The notes under the pieces were generated by a model, which worked only from the letters and a program-made list of their open reading frames with translations, ran no database searches and was not told the DNA's origin. This document shows positions 54,661 through 62,499 of a stretch of DNA of 64,000 nucleotides, in pieces. The DNA comes from Gammaproteobacteria bacterium. Its GTDB lineage: Bacteria > Pseudomonadota > Gammaproteobacteria > Pseudomonadales > JAUIET01. The position numbers and the translations under genes were made by a program. Each line of letters starts with the position of its first letter. Within the stretch, counting starts at the first letter, position 1. The DNA lies in NCBI GenBank assembly GCA_030429735.1, contig JAUIET010000001.1:1-64000 (forward strand), read 5' to 3'.

Positions 54661-56859
54661 TTAGGCGCTGTGCTTCTGATCGTTTGCAGATAAGTCGGAA
54701 AGACGCAGGAATTGCTCCAATTCAAAGGCTGGTTTCGGTCCGGCAAACAGATAACCTTGCGCCGCCGAACAGCCCAGGTTCTCCAGATACTCAGACTGCT
54801 CAGCAGTTTCAACCCCTTCAGCAATGACTCTAAGGTCAAATCCTTCGGCCAGAGCGACAATCACCTTCACAATTTGCTGGTCTTCACGGCCACCAGGCAG
54901 GCTACTGACGAAGCTACCATCAATTTTAAGAGCATCGATGGGTAGCTCCTTCAAGTAGTTTAGCGACGAGTACCCAGTCCCGAAGTCGTCGATAACAATG
55001 CTGACGCCAAGCGCTTTCAGCTCTTCAAGCACGGCACGAGTCACTGCTATATCGGCCATAATGACTGACTCAGTCAACTCAAATTCAACACTGTTGGGCG
55101 GAATATCGTATTGCTGGAGCAGTCGTGACACCAAATGCACCAGCTTGTCGTCGCCGAATTGGCGAGTCGAAAGATTGATCGCAAGGCGGTCAATGGGCAG
55201 CCCCATGGAACGCCATTCTGCAAATTGCCAAAGCGAGCGCTCAATCAGCCATTCACCCATTCGAATAATCAAGCCGGTCTGCTCGGCAAGGGGAATAAAC
55301 CGCAGCGGTGATACCAGGCTGCCATCCGGGTGACGCCAGCGCAGCAAGCTCTCAACAGTTCGCAAGGAACCATTTTTATAGTCGTACTGCGGCTGATAAT
55401 AAACTTCAAATTCCTGATCAGCGACCGCTTTGTGAAGGCTGTTTTGAAACGCCAATTGCTCAGCCGAGTGGGCGTTCATTTCGGGAGTGTAAAACTGAAA
55501 GTTGTTCTTACCCGCTTCTTTGGCGAAATACATCGCGGTATCTGCGTTGCGAAGCAGCATTGACGAGGTTCTTCCATCATCCGGGTAAATGGAAATGCCG
55601 ATACTGACACTGACAAAGGCTTCGCTGCCTTCAAGATTAAATGGCTCGCACAACTCACGCAGTATTTTCCGTGCCACGTGCGCAGCCGACGCTGCCACAT
55701 GGTCGCGGCTGCTTTGACCGTTAATAATGATGGTGAACTCATCACCACTCATTCGTGCAACGGTATCTTCGCCACGCACATTGTCGGTTAAACGCTCCGA
55801 GGCAATCTTCAATAGACGGTCACCTGCGGCGTGGCCAAGGGAATCATTGATCGCCTTGAATTGATCAAGGTCCAGGAACAATAGCGCTGCACAATAATCG
55901 TGGCGCTCGCAGCGTTGCAGTTCATGCTCCAGACGATCATGAAACAGGGTGCGATTGGGCAGGCGGGTCAAGGCATCATAATAGGCAAGGTGGCGAATGC
56001 GCTCTTCATGTGTTTTGCTCTCCGTGATATCCCGCATCGTGATAATCAAGGTTTGCACACACTCATCACTGTCGCGCAGCACCGTAATGCTGGTCAGGGA
56101 ATGAAACCGATCGCCATTACTGCGAATACCAAAACCTTCATTCTGAGAGAATCCGTTTTTTAGGGCCTCATTAAACAAGCCGGGTTCTGGGCCAGTCGTA
56201 GCATCGATGCCCAGCACGCCTGATTCGTGCGGCAAGATGATTCCTATTGGTGAACGGCCGAGCAGGTCGACATCATCAAAGCCAGTAATCTTTAGCAGCG
56301 CAGGATTCACCTGCACAACGCGCGATTGCGCGTCGAGAATCATAATGCCATCGTCACTGTTCTCGAATACTTTTGCAGCCATGCGCTGGTCTTTGTCCAG
56401 CTTACGACGCTCGCTGATATCGCGGGCAACCAGCACCGCCAAATCTGCCCCGTCACTCACAGAGCGCAATCGGGTGCAGCGGGCCTGATAATGAAGCCAC
56501 TGACCGTTGCTCGCTTTAAATCGAACCACGTCATCAATGGTTCCTTCACGGTCAAGCTCGGCTAGAAATTCTGCAGTGGACCGCATCGCCGTGAAATCGC
56601 TCTGATGCAGCATTTTCCCCCATTGCTCATTACGCTGCTTGGGGCTTGCGGACGCATAATCGAGGTCCCAACCAAAATGGGAGAAAATATCACGGTTGGA
56701 GTACACTAGCTCGAGCGTTTCCAGGTTGATTGTGAAGATCAAATCCGGAATAGTTTCAACAACATGCAGCAGGAAATCGGCTGGCAATTCCTGACCTGTA
56801 GCCGAACGTGGTAGCAGGGGTTTATCTTCCCCTGTTCGTTGCTTATTGTTGTCGACCAC
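54661..56859 (-). CDS. PAS-PAS-GGDEF-EAL cyclic-di-GMP protein
   Basis: A 732-residue soluble cyclic-di-GMP turnover protein. Two PAS/PAC sensor domains (about residues 30-150 and 165-290) precede a GGDEF domain (about 295-465) and an EAL domain (about 475-720). The diguanylate cyclase motif is SGDEF, so cyclase activity is possible but reduced or regulatory. The phosphodiesterase motif is ESLLRW rather than EALLRW. The metal and catalytic residues otherwise look intact (NLSTRQF, ELTESV, IDDFGTGYSSL, KIDGSFV, AEGVET), which favours phosphodiesterase activity. No membrane segment is seen. It is divergent from ettA. Confidence 0.93.
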   Translation of the reverse strand: MVDNNKQRTGEDKPLLPRSATGQELPADFLLHVVETIPDLIFTINLETLELVYSNRDIFSHFGWDLDYASASPKQRNEQWGKMLHQSDFTAMRSTAEFLAELDREGTIDDVVRFKASNGQWLHYQARCTRLRSVSDGADLAVLVARDISERRKLDKDQRMAAKVFENSDDGIMILDAQSRVVQVNPALLKITGFDDVDLLGRSPIGIILPHESGVLGIDATTGPEPGLFNEALKNGFSQNEGFGIRSNGDRFHSLTSITVLRDSDECVQTLIITMRDITESKTHEERIRHLAYYDALTRLPNRTLFHDRLEHELQRCERHDYCAALLFLDLDQFKAINDSLGHAAGDRLLKIASERLTDNVRGEDTVARMSGDEFTIIINGQSSRDHVAASAAHVARKILRELCEPFNLEGSEAFVSVSIGISIYPDDGRTSSMLLRNADTAMYFAKEAGKNNFQFYTPEMNAHSAEQLAFQNSLHKAVADQEFEVYYQPQYDYKNGSLRTVESLLRWRHPDGSLVSPLRFIPLAEQTGLIIRMGEWLIERSLWQFAEWRSMGLPIDRLAINLSTRQFGDDKLVHLVSRLLQQYDIPPNSVEFELTESVIMADIAVTRAVLEELKALGVSIVIDDFGTGYSSLNYLKELPIDALKIDGSFVSSLPGGREDQQIVKVIVALAEGFDLRVIAEGVETAEQSEYLENLGCSAAQGYLFAGPKPAFELEQFLRLSDLSANDQKHSA

Positions 56860-56995
56860 TTCGACTTGGCTCCCGTTGAACTGCGCGCTCTTTATTCAGT
56901 ATAGTCAGCGGATCATGATCAACGGTTGCGCTTGTCGGGTTTGTTGGTTACTTTGCGCCCTTTTTGACAACACTCTTCCCTGAAGGAAACAGACC

Positions 56996-58660
56996 TTGGC
57001 TCAATATATATATTCGATGAACCGGGTAGGCAAAATTGTGCCGCCCAAACGCGAAATCCTGAAAGACATTTCCCTGTCTTTCTTCCCTGGCGCCAAAATA
57101 GGCGTATTGGGACTGAATGGCGCGGGCAAATCTACGTTGTTGCGAATAATGGCCGGGCTCGATACCGATATTGAGGGCGAAGCCAGGCCCATGGCCGACA
57201 TTCGCATTGGGTATCTGCCACAGGAGCCGCAGCTTGACGAAAACAAAGACGTACGCGGCAATGTGGAAGAAGGATTTAGCGAGGCAAAACAAGCACTTGA
57301 AGCGCTAGATGCCTTGTACGCAGCCTACGCGGAACCGGATGCCGATTTTGACGCGCTGGCCGCTGAACAGGCACGGCTGGAGAACATTATCCAGGCCAGT
57401 GACGCCCACAATATAGAGCACAAGCTGGAAGTTGCTGCTGATGCCTTGCGGCTTCCGCCGTGGGACGCTGACGTGTCAAAGCTCTCGGGTGGTGAACGCC
57501 GCCGCGTGGCATTGTGCCGCCTGTTGCTCTCCGGTCCCGACATGCTGTTGCTGGATGAACCCACCAACCACCTGGACGCGGAAAGCGTGGCATGGCTTGA
57601 GCACTTTTTGGCCGATTTTCCCGGCACAGTGGTGGCAATCACGCACGATCGCTATTTTCTGGACAATGCCGCTGGCTGGATTCTGGAACTGGACCGCGGT
57701 CGCGGCATCCCTTACGAGGGCAATTACTCAAGCTGGCTGGAAGCCAAGGAACAGCGTCTGGAAACCGAAGAGCGCCAACAGGCGGCTCATCAGAAAGCCA
57801 TCAAGGCTGAGCTGGAATGGGCGCGCTCAAACCCGAAAGGACGACAAAGCAAGAGCAAGGCACGACTTGCACGTTTCGAAGAGCTGAACAGCAAGGAATT
57901 TCAGGAACGCAACGAAACGCTGGAAATCTACATTCCACCCGGCCCGCGCCTGGGCGATAAGGTGATTGAGGTCAATAATTTGAGCAAGTCGTTCGGTGGT
58001 GACCTATTGCTCGATAACGTTAGCTTCTCGGTACCGCGCGGCGGTATTGTGGGTGTTATCGGTGGAAATGGCGCGGGCAAATCGACCCTGTTCAAGATGA
58101 TTTCGGGTATGGAAACGCCGGATTCAGGTTCCGTGGAGCTGGGTGAAACGGTTCAGCTGGCTTACGTGGACCAAAGCCGGGAAGATCTGGACGGCAACAA
58201 GACCGTCTGGGACGAGTTGTCTGATGGTTTGGATATCCTCAACATTGGCAACTACCAGGTACCGTCACGCGCCTACGTGGGTCGCTTTAACTTCAAGGGC
58301 AGCGATCAGCAAAAGTTCGTGAAAGACCTGTCGGGCGGTGAACGCAATCGGCTGCACCTGGCCAAGGTTTTAAAACAGGGCGCTAATGTCATACTGTTAG
58401 ATGAACCCACCAATGATCTGGATGTGGAAACATTGCGTGCGCTGGAAGAGGCCATGCTGGCGTTCCCGGGAACCATCATGGTCATCTCGCACGATCGCTG
58501 GTTTCTGGACCGCACGGCCACTCACATTCTGGCCTTTGAGGACGACGGCAATGTATTCTTCCACGAGGGTAACTTCTCCGATTATGAGGAAGATCGTAAA
58601 AAGCGCATGGGAGATCAGGAGCTTGTACCTAAGCGGGTTCGGCATAAGAAGTTGGCTTAA
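56996..58660 (+). CDS. ettA: Energy-dependent translational throttle protein EttA
   Basis: Soluble ABC-F ATPase that gates the ribosome E site and slows translation when the ATP/ADP ratio falls. Two ABC domains are present: Walker A GLNGAGKSTLLRI with signature LSGGERRRVALCRLLL, and GGNGAGKSTLFKM with LSGGERNRLHLAKVL, joined by a basic linker (SNPKGRQSKSKARLARF). It has 554 residues, one fewer than E. coli EttA. The start is a TTG, supported by the GAAGGAAAC Shine-Dalgarno and the family N-terminus (AQYIYSMNRVGKIVPPKR). Confidence 0.96.
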   Translation: MAQYIYSMNRVGKIVPPKREILKDISLSFFPGAKIGVLGLNGAGKSTLLRIMAGLDTDIEGEARPMADIRIGYLPQEPQLDENKDVRGNVEEGFSEAKQALEALDALYAAYAEPDADFDALAAEQARLENIIQASDAHNIEHKLEVAADALRLPPWDADVSKLSGGERRRVALCRLLLSGPDMLLLDEPTNHLDAESVAWLEHFLADFPGTVVAITHDRYFLDNAAGWILELDRGRGIPYEGNYSSWLEAKEQRLETEERQQAAHQKAIKAELEWARSNPKGRQSKSKARLARFEELNSKEFQERNETLEIYIPPGPRLGDKVIEVNNLSKSFGGDLLLDNVSFSVPRGGIVGVIGGNGAGKSTLFKMISGMETPDSGSVELGETVQLAYVDQSREDLDGNKTVWDELSDGLDILNIGNYQVPSRAYVGRFNFKGSDQQKFVKDLSGGERNRLHLAKVLKQGANVILLDEPTNDLDVETLRALEEAMLAFPGTIMVISHDRWFLDRTATHILAFEDDGNVFFHEGNFSDYEEDRKKRMGDQELVPKRVRHKKLA

Positions 58661-59112
58661 CACGCAACTCTAGGTTCTTCAGCTTTTGAGCAATGAAACC
58701 CGTGGATGATGCGAAGAACTGCCTAGGAACTGAGTAGTGGGCCTGCGGCTGATGGCTGCGCCATCACCGAAGTTGGAATGCTTCTGGAGGGCCGCATCAA
58801 TTCGCGTCCCTGCTCAGTTGATGCTCTGCGCGCCGTCCGTGGCGCTCCGACCCTCCAGAAGCATTCCAACTTCGGCCTACTACTCTGATTAGTTCCTAGA
58901 CAGTTCTTCGCATCATCCACTACCTCGCGGGATCGTCACTCTCAGACGGTTTGCAAGGAGTAGCTTCGTCTTTGCAGGCGCTGGCCGCCAATAAACGACT
59001 ATGGCCGAGCGAAGCAAGTTTGCGAAGGGTTGGAGTCACAGGGATGGACCCAAAACGCGTCGCGGGGCTGCCAAAGAAACCAAAGACGGCTCTGCAGGCT
59101 ATCTATAAGCAC
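58661..59112. other. ettA-radA intergenic region with nested inverted repeat
   Basis: A 452-base gap between the convergent ettA and radA with no credible gene. Its left half is a large nested inverted repeat (58702-58920). The rest (58921-59112) shows no recognised element. There is no T-tailed terminator for either gene. Confidence 0.6.
58702..58920. repeat. 219-base nested inverted repeat
   Basis: Outer arms: 58702-58731 and 58891-58920, 29 of 30 bases complementary. Inner arms: 58767-58791 and 58851-58875, 25 bases, perfectly complementary. Within the left spacer is a perfect hairpin GATGGC-TGC-GCCATC (58751-58765). Within the central loop are GCATCAA (58794-58800) paired with TTGATGC (58818-58824) and GCGCC (58830-58834) paired with GGCGC (58841-58845). 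The whole can fold as a long stem with branches, on DNA as a cruciform or on RNA from either strand. There is no internal gene or obvious target-site duplication. Confidence 0.85.
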
Positions 59113-60489
59113 CTAAAGCATATCCTCTAGCGCATCCAACGCCCCGGACAACTTATCCACCGCCACAACACTCATCCCTGCAATACCTTCCCGCGGAACA
59201 TTGGCCCGCGGCACAATCGCTTTGGTGAAGCCGTGTTTAGCCGCTTCCTTAAGGCGTTCCTGACCCGAAGGCACCGGGCGTATTTCACCCCCTAGACCCA
59301 CTTCACCAAACACCACCAGATCACGAGGCAGCACCGAGTTCTTCAAACTGCTGACCAGGGCCATCAGCAGAGCAAGGTCTGCACTGGTTTCAAGCACTTT
59401 CACCCCGCCGACCACATTCACAAACACATCCATTGACCCGATGTGCAGGCCACCGTGCCGATGCAATACCGCGAGCAGTAGTGCCAGCCGGTTTTGCTCC
59501 AAACCAACGGCAACACGGCGCGGATTGGCCAGTTGGCTATCGTCCACCAGTGCCTGAATTTCCACCAGCAATGGCCGCGTTCCTTCCCAAACGACCATTA
59601 CCACCGTGCCCGGCGTCATCTCTTCGCCACGTGACAGGAAGATAGCCGATGGGTTTTTAACCTCTTTCAAGCCTTGCTCGGTCATGGCAAACACGCCAAG
59701 CTCATTGACCGCACCAAAGCGGTTTTTCTGGCCACGCAAGGTTCGAAACCGGCTGTCGTGGCTGCCTTCGAGCAAGATAGAGCTGTCAATCATGTGCTCC
59801 AGCACTTTCGGGCCGGCAAGGCTGCCGTCTTTGGTGACATGACCTACCAAAAATAGAACAAAGCCCTTTTGTTTGGCTGCTTGAATCAGGTAGGCCGCCG
59901 ATTCTCTGACCTGTGCAACGCCGCCGGGTGCCGAGCTGATGTCCGGAACGAAGGTGGCCTGAACAGAGTCGACCACCACCAACCTCGGTTCGTGCTGCTC
60001 GATCGCGGCCAGAATGCTACTCACATTGGTTTCGGCCAGCAATTTCAGATCGTCCGTACCCAGTTTTAAACGCTGGGCACGCATGGCAATCTGGTGCAGC
60101 GATTCCTCGCCCGTGACATACAGCGCCGGCATGCTCGCCGCCAACTTGCACATGGTCTGCAATAACAAGGTACTCTTGCCAGCGCCTGGATTGCCGCCTA
60201 TGAGGATGGCCGAACCTGGCACCAGGCCGCCGCCCAGCACACGATCGAATTCGGCCATGCCAGTGGCAAGGCGAGGATGCTCATCGGCTTTAATGTCGCG
60301 CAGCAACTGAACATTCGACCGCTCACCCGCGTAACCCATGGTACGCACATTGCCGCCACCACGCTCGGGGCGCCCAAGTGAGATCTCAGACACGGTATTC
60401 CAGCTCTTGCAGCTAGCGCACTGCCCTTGCCACTTTTGAAAATCCTCACCGCACTCCGTGCAAACGAATGCCTTGCGCACCTTCGCCAC
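59113..60489 (-). CDS. radA: DNA repair protein RadA
   Basis: RecA-like ATPase promoting branch migration in recombination. The N-terminal zinc finger (FVCTECGEDFQKWQGQCASC), Walker A GGNPGAGKSTLLLQ, the RadA-specific KNRFG motif (QKNRFGAVNELGVF) and a C-terminal Lon-like domain are all present. The start chosen is the GTG of VAKVRKAFVCTECG, because GGGAG lies six bases upstream and the family starts MAK; the frame opens six codons earlier at another GTG. That gives 458 residues (E. coli 460). Confidence 0.95.
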   Translation of the reverse strand: MAKVRKAFVCTECGEDFQKWQGQCASCKSWNTVSEISLGRPERGGGNVRTMGYAGERSNVQLLRDIKADEHPRLATGMAEFDRVLGGGLVPGSAILIGGNPGAGKSTLLLQTMCKLAASMPALYVTGEESLHQIAMRAQRLKLGTDDLKLLAETNVSSILAAIEQHEPRLVVVDSVQATFVPDISSAPGGVAQVRESAAYLIQAAKQKGFVLFLVGHVTKDGSLAGPKVLEHMIDSSILLEGSHDSRFRTLRGQKNRFGAVNELGVFAMTEQGLKEVKNPSAIFLSRGEEMTPGTVVMVVWEGTRPLLVEIQALVDDSQLANPRRVAVGLEQNRLALLLAVLHRHGGLHIGSMDVFVNVVGGVKVLETSADLALLMALVSSLKNSVLPRDLVVFGEVGLGGEIRPVPSGQERLKEAAKHGFTKAIVPRANVPREGIAGMSVVAVDKLSGALDALEDML

Positions 60490-60702
60490 ACTGCTCTCCC
60501 ACGACACGCCGAATGAAGAGTCATTGTAACAACCTTATTGCCCAAAAAAGCGGTTTGGCTTGAGGGCTCCAAGATACAACAGACCGGCACCGCGCGATTC
60601 ATGTGCAGCAATAATGAATCAAAGTTGCCTGAGAATCTTAAAATGGCTGGCGGTGACGGCCCAGCCGAATTAGAATTGCCGGCCGACTTTTGTTAACGCC
60701 CT

Positions 60703-61878
60703 ATGCCTTCGTTACTTCCCGAACGCGCTATTGCTTTCTCTCCCTCGCTGGCCGCCACCCTGGGCCTGGAAGAGGCGGTGATGCTGCAAGGCCTTCAGGA
60801 AATCAGCATTCACGCCAGCTCCCAGTTTCGAGACGGCGACAGGCAATGGCAACATGCCGATTGTGCTCGCTTGCGTCAGCTGTTCCCTTTCTGGTCTGAC
60901 GCGGATATCGAGCGCATTGCCAACTCCTTGCAGCAAAAAGGTGTGTTGCTGCTCAATAGCGCACCCTACAGCGAAGTAAAACATTTGTACTATGCACTGA
61001 ACGACGGTGATGTACCTGAACGACGCCAGGGCCAGGCACGCTCCTCGAGCGCAAATACCACGATTGACGCAACTTCCCAGCTTCAACCCGACGCAGCGCC
61101 GCAGACCAGTAGCGGCTCGACAAAACGCCCGATCGAGGCCGAATGGCAACCGGATACTGACACCTGCCGGCAAATCGCCCAGCATGGAATAGACCCGCAA
61201 TTTACTCAACTGCAAGTCACCGAGTTCGTCAGCTATTGGCGCCAGCGCGGGGAAACGGCGTATGCCTGGGGCAACAAGTTTTTAAAGCACGTTGTGCACG
61301 AGTGGCGGCGTCACCAGGCGGCTCAACAGAGCGTGGCGCCGATGTCGCGTCAATGGCGACCCAGTGAAGATGCTATGGAGTTATTGCTGCGCATTGACAT
61401 TACCCGCGAGTTCATTGAAGACGCCATACCAGAATTTGTACTGTATTGGCGCGAGCGTGGCGATGGCATAGCGACCTGGAATACAAAATTTGTTGCCCAT
61501 GTAAAGAAACAGTGGGCCCGATTCAACGCCACACTGCAATACGACAACGAGCCGCGCCTGTTACCAGCTAACTGGCAACCCAGCAAGGATGTCTATGAAA
61601 TATTGGCCTTGGCCAATATTGACGCCGATTTCGCCCGTTCGCTGCTGCCTGAGTTTCAGCTGTTCTGGCACGATAATAAACAGATGCACTCTTCGTGGAA
61701 CACAAAGTTTCTCCAGCATGTAAAATACCAATGGGCGCGACAGCACCAATTTGACCCAAGCACAGGCCAACGAGATGCGCAGCAGCAAACAGCTAATCAA
61801 TTCGGCCGCCACGAAGCTAAAGCAAGCGGCAGCACCTTCGAGCGGCTCACTGACCGCAGCTGGGCAAGCAGTCTCTGA
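60703..61878 (+). CDS. Primosomal protein with three DnaT-type domains
   Basis: A 391-residue protein with an N-terminal winged-helix-like part (GLEEAVMLQGLQEISIHAS, about residues 1-100), a Ser/Gln-rich linker, then three tandem copies of the DnaT C-terminal single-strand-binding domain at about residues 145-204, 215-274 and 288-347. Each copy reads W-x-P-(S/D)-x-D near its start, (E)F-x-x-(Y/F)W in the middle and W-x-(N/T)-KF-x-x-H-V...W at its end. E. coli DnaT has one such domain. It overlaps the lambda-P-like gene (61775), and dnaB lies just beyond, convergent. A role in helicase loading at restart or initiation is inferred. Confidence 0.75.
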   Translation: MPSLLPERAIAFSPSLAATLGLEEAVMLQGLQEISIHASSQFRDGDRQWQHADCARLRQLFPFWSDADIERIANSLQQKGVLLLNSAPYSEVKHLYYALNDGDVPERRQGQARSSSANTTIDATSQLQPDAAPQTSSGSTKRPIEAEWQPDTDTCRQIAQHGIDPQFTQLQVTEFVSYWRQRGETAYAWGNKFLKHVVHEWRRHQAAQQSVAPMSRQWRPSEDAMELLLRIDITREFIEDAIPEFVLYWRERGDGIATWNTKFVAHVKKQWARFNATLQYDNEPRLLPANWQPSKDVYEILALANIDADFARSLLPEFQLFWHDNKQMHSSWNTKFLQHVKYQWARQHQFDPSTGQRDAQQQTANQFGRHEAKASGSTFERLTDRSWASSL

Positions 61879-62479
61879 GCCAGAAAGCGAATACTCGCAG
61901 CAAACACCGCCCGAGCTGGATAAGGTTGATGCCATCAACCGATTATTCGCCGAACTGGAGCTTGCGTACCATAACCAGTATCACAAAGCTTACGGTCGTG
62001 ACGAAAATCTGCAGATGGCCAAACAATTGTGGTTTGATGCGCTTAGGTCCTTTTCGGCTGATGTGATTCTGAAGGCCTGCAGAAGCGCCATCGCGGAGTC
62101 TGAATATCTGCCCAGCCTCCACGTCATGCACCGGCATTGCAGTAATCAGCTCGCCAGTGTTGGCCTGCCTGACGCATTAAGTGCGTACCGCGAGGCATGC
62201 AATGCCAGTTCGCCCAAGTGCAATTACGAATGGTCTCACCTTGCTGTTTACTATGCGGGTCAGGCCTGTGACTGGCGTTTGCTCGCCTCTGAAACTGAAA
62301 ACCAAATGCTGCCGATCTTTGAGCGTCACTATGAAAAGCTCTGTCAGGCCGTGCTTGGCGGTGAAAGACTGGAATCACCGGCCCAGGTTGCACTGACGCG
62401 AACGGCCTCCGGTCGACGTTTAAGCCGGGATGAAAATCGCGAAAGATTAAAGGCTTTGCGTGCCAGCAGTCAGCTCTGA
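61775..62479 (+). CDS. Phage lambda P-like replication protein (helicase loader)
   Basis: A 234-residue protein that resembles lambda P (233 residues), the loader that delivers DnaB to the phage origin. Corresponding stretches run in order: DKVDAINRLFAELELAYHNQ, the WFDALRSFSADVILKACRSA helix, the SEYLPSLHVMHRHC motif (lambda has FLPSPGQFVAWC), GLPDALSAYREA, and a C-terminal TASGRRLSRDENRERLKAL matching lambda's GGRPLNRAQALAKI. The ATG at 61775 is chosen by length match; a TTG at 61751 in the same frame would add eight residues. It overlaps the DnaT-domain gene by 104 bases in another frame. A chromosomal lambda-P relative beside dnaB is unusual. Confidence 0.75.
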   Translation: MRSSKQLINSAATKLKQAAAPSSGSLTAAGQAVSEPESEYSQQTPPELDKVDAINRLFAELELAYHNQYHKAYGRDENLQMAKQLWFDALRSFSADVILKACRSAIAESEYLPSLHVMHRHCSNQLASVGLPDALSAYREACNASSPKCNYEWSHLAVYYAGQACDWRLLASETENQMLPIFERHYEKLCQAVLGGERLESPAQVALTRTASGRRLSRDENRERLKALRASSQL

Positions 62480-62499
62480 CGAAGCAGGAAAGCAAAGCT

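Noticed and set aside
58723-58920. 65-residue minus-strand frame inside the nested inverted repeat
   Set aside because: Lies wholly in the palindromic structure, with no ribosome-binding site or motif.
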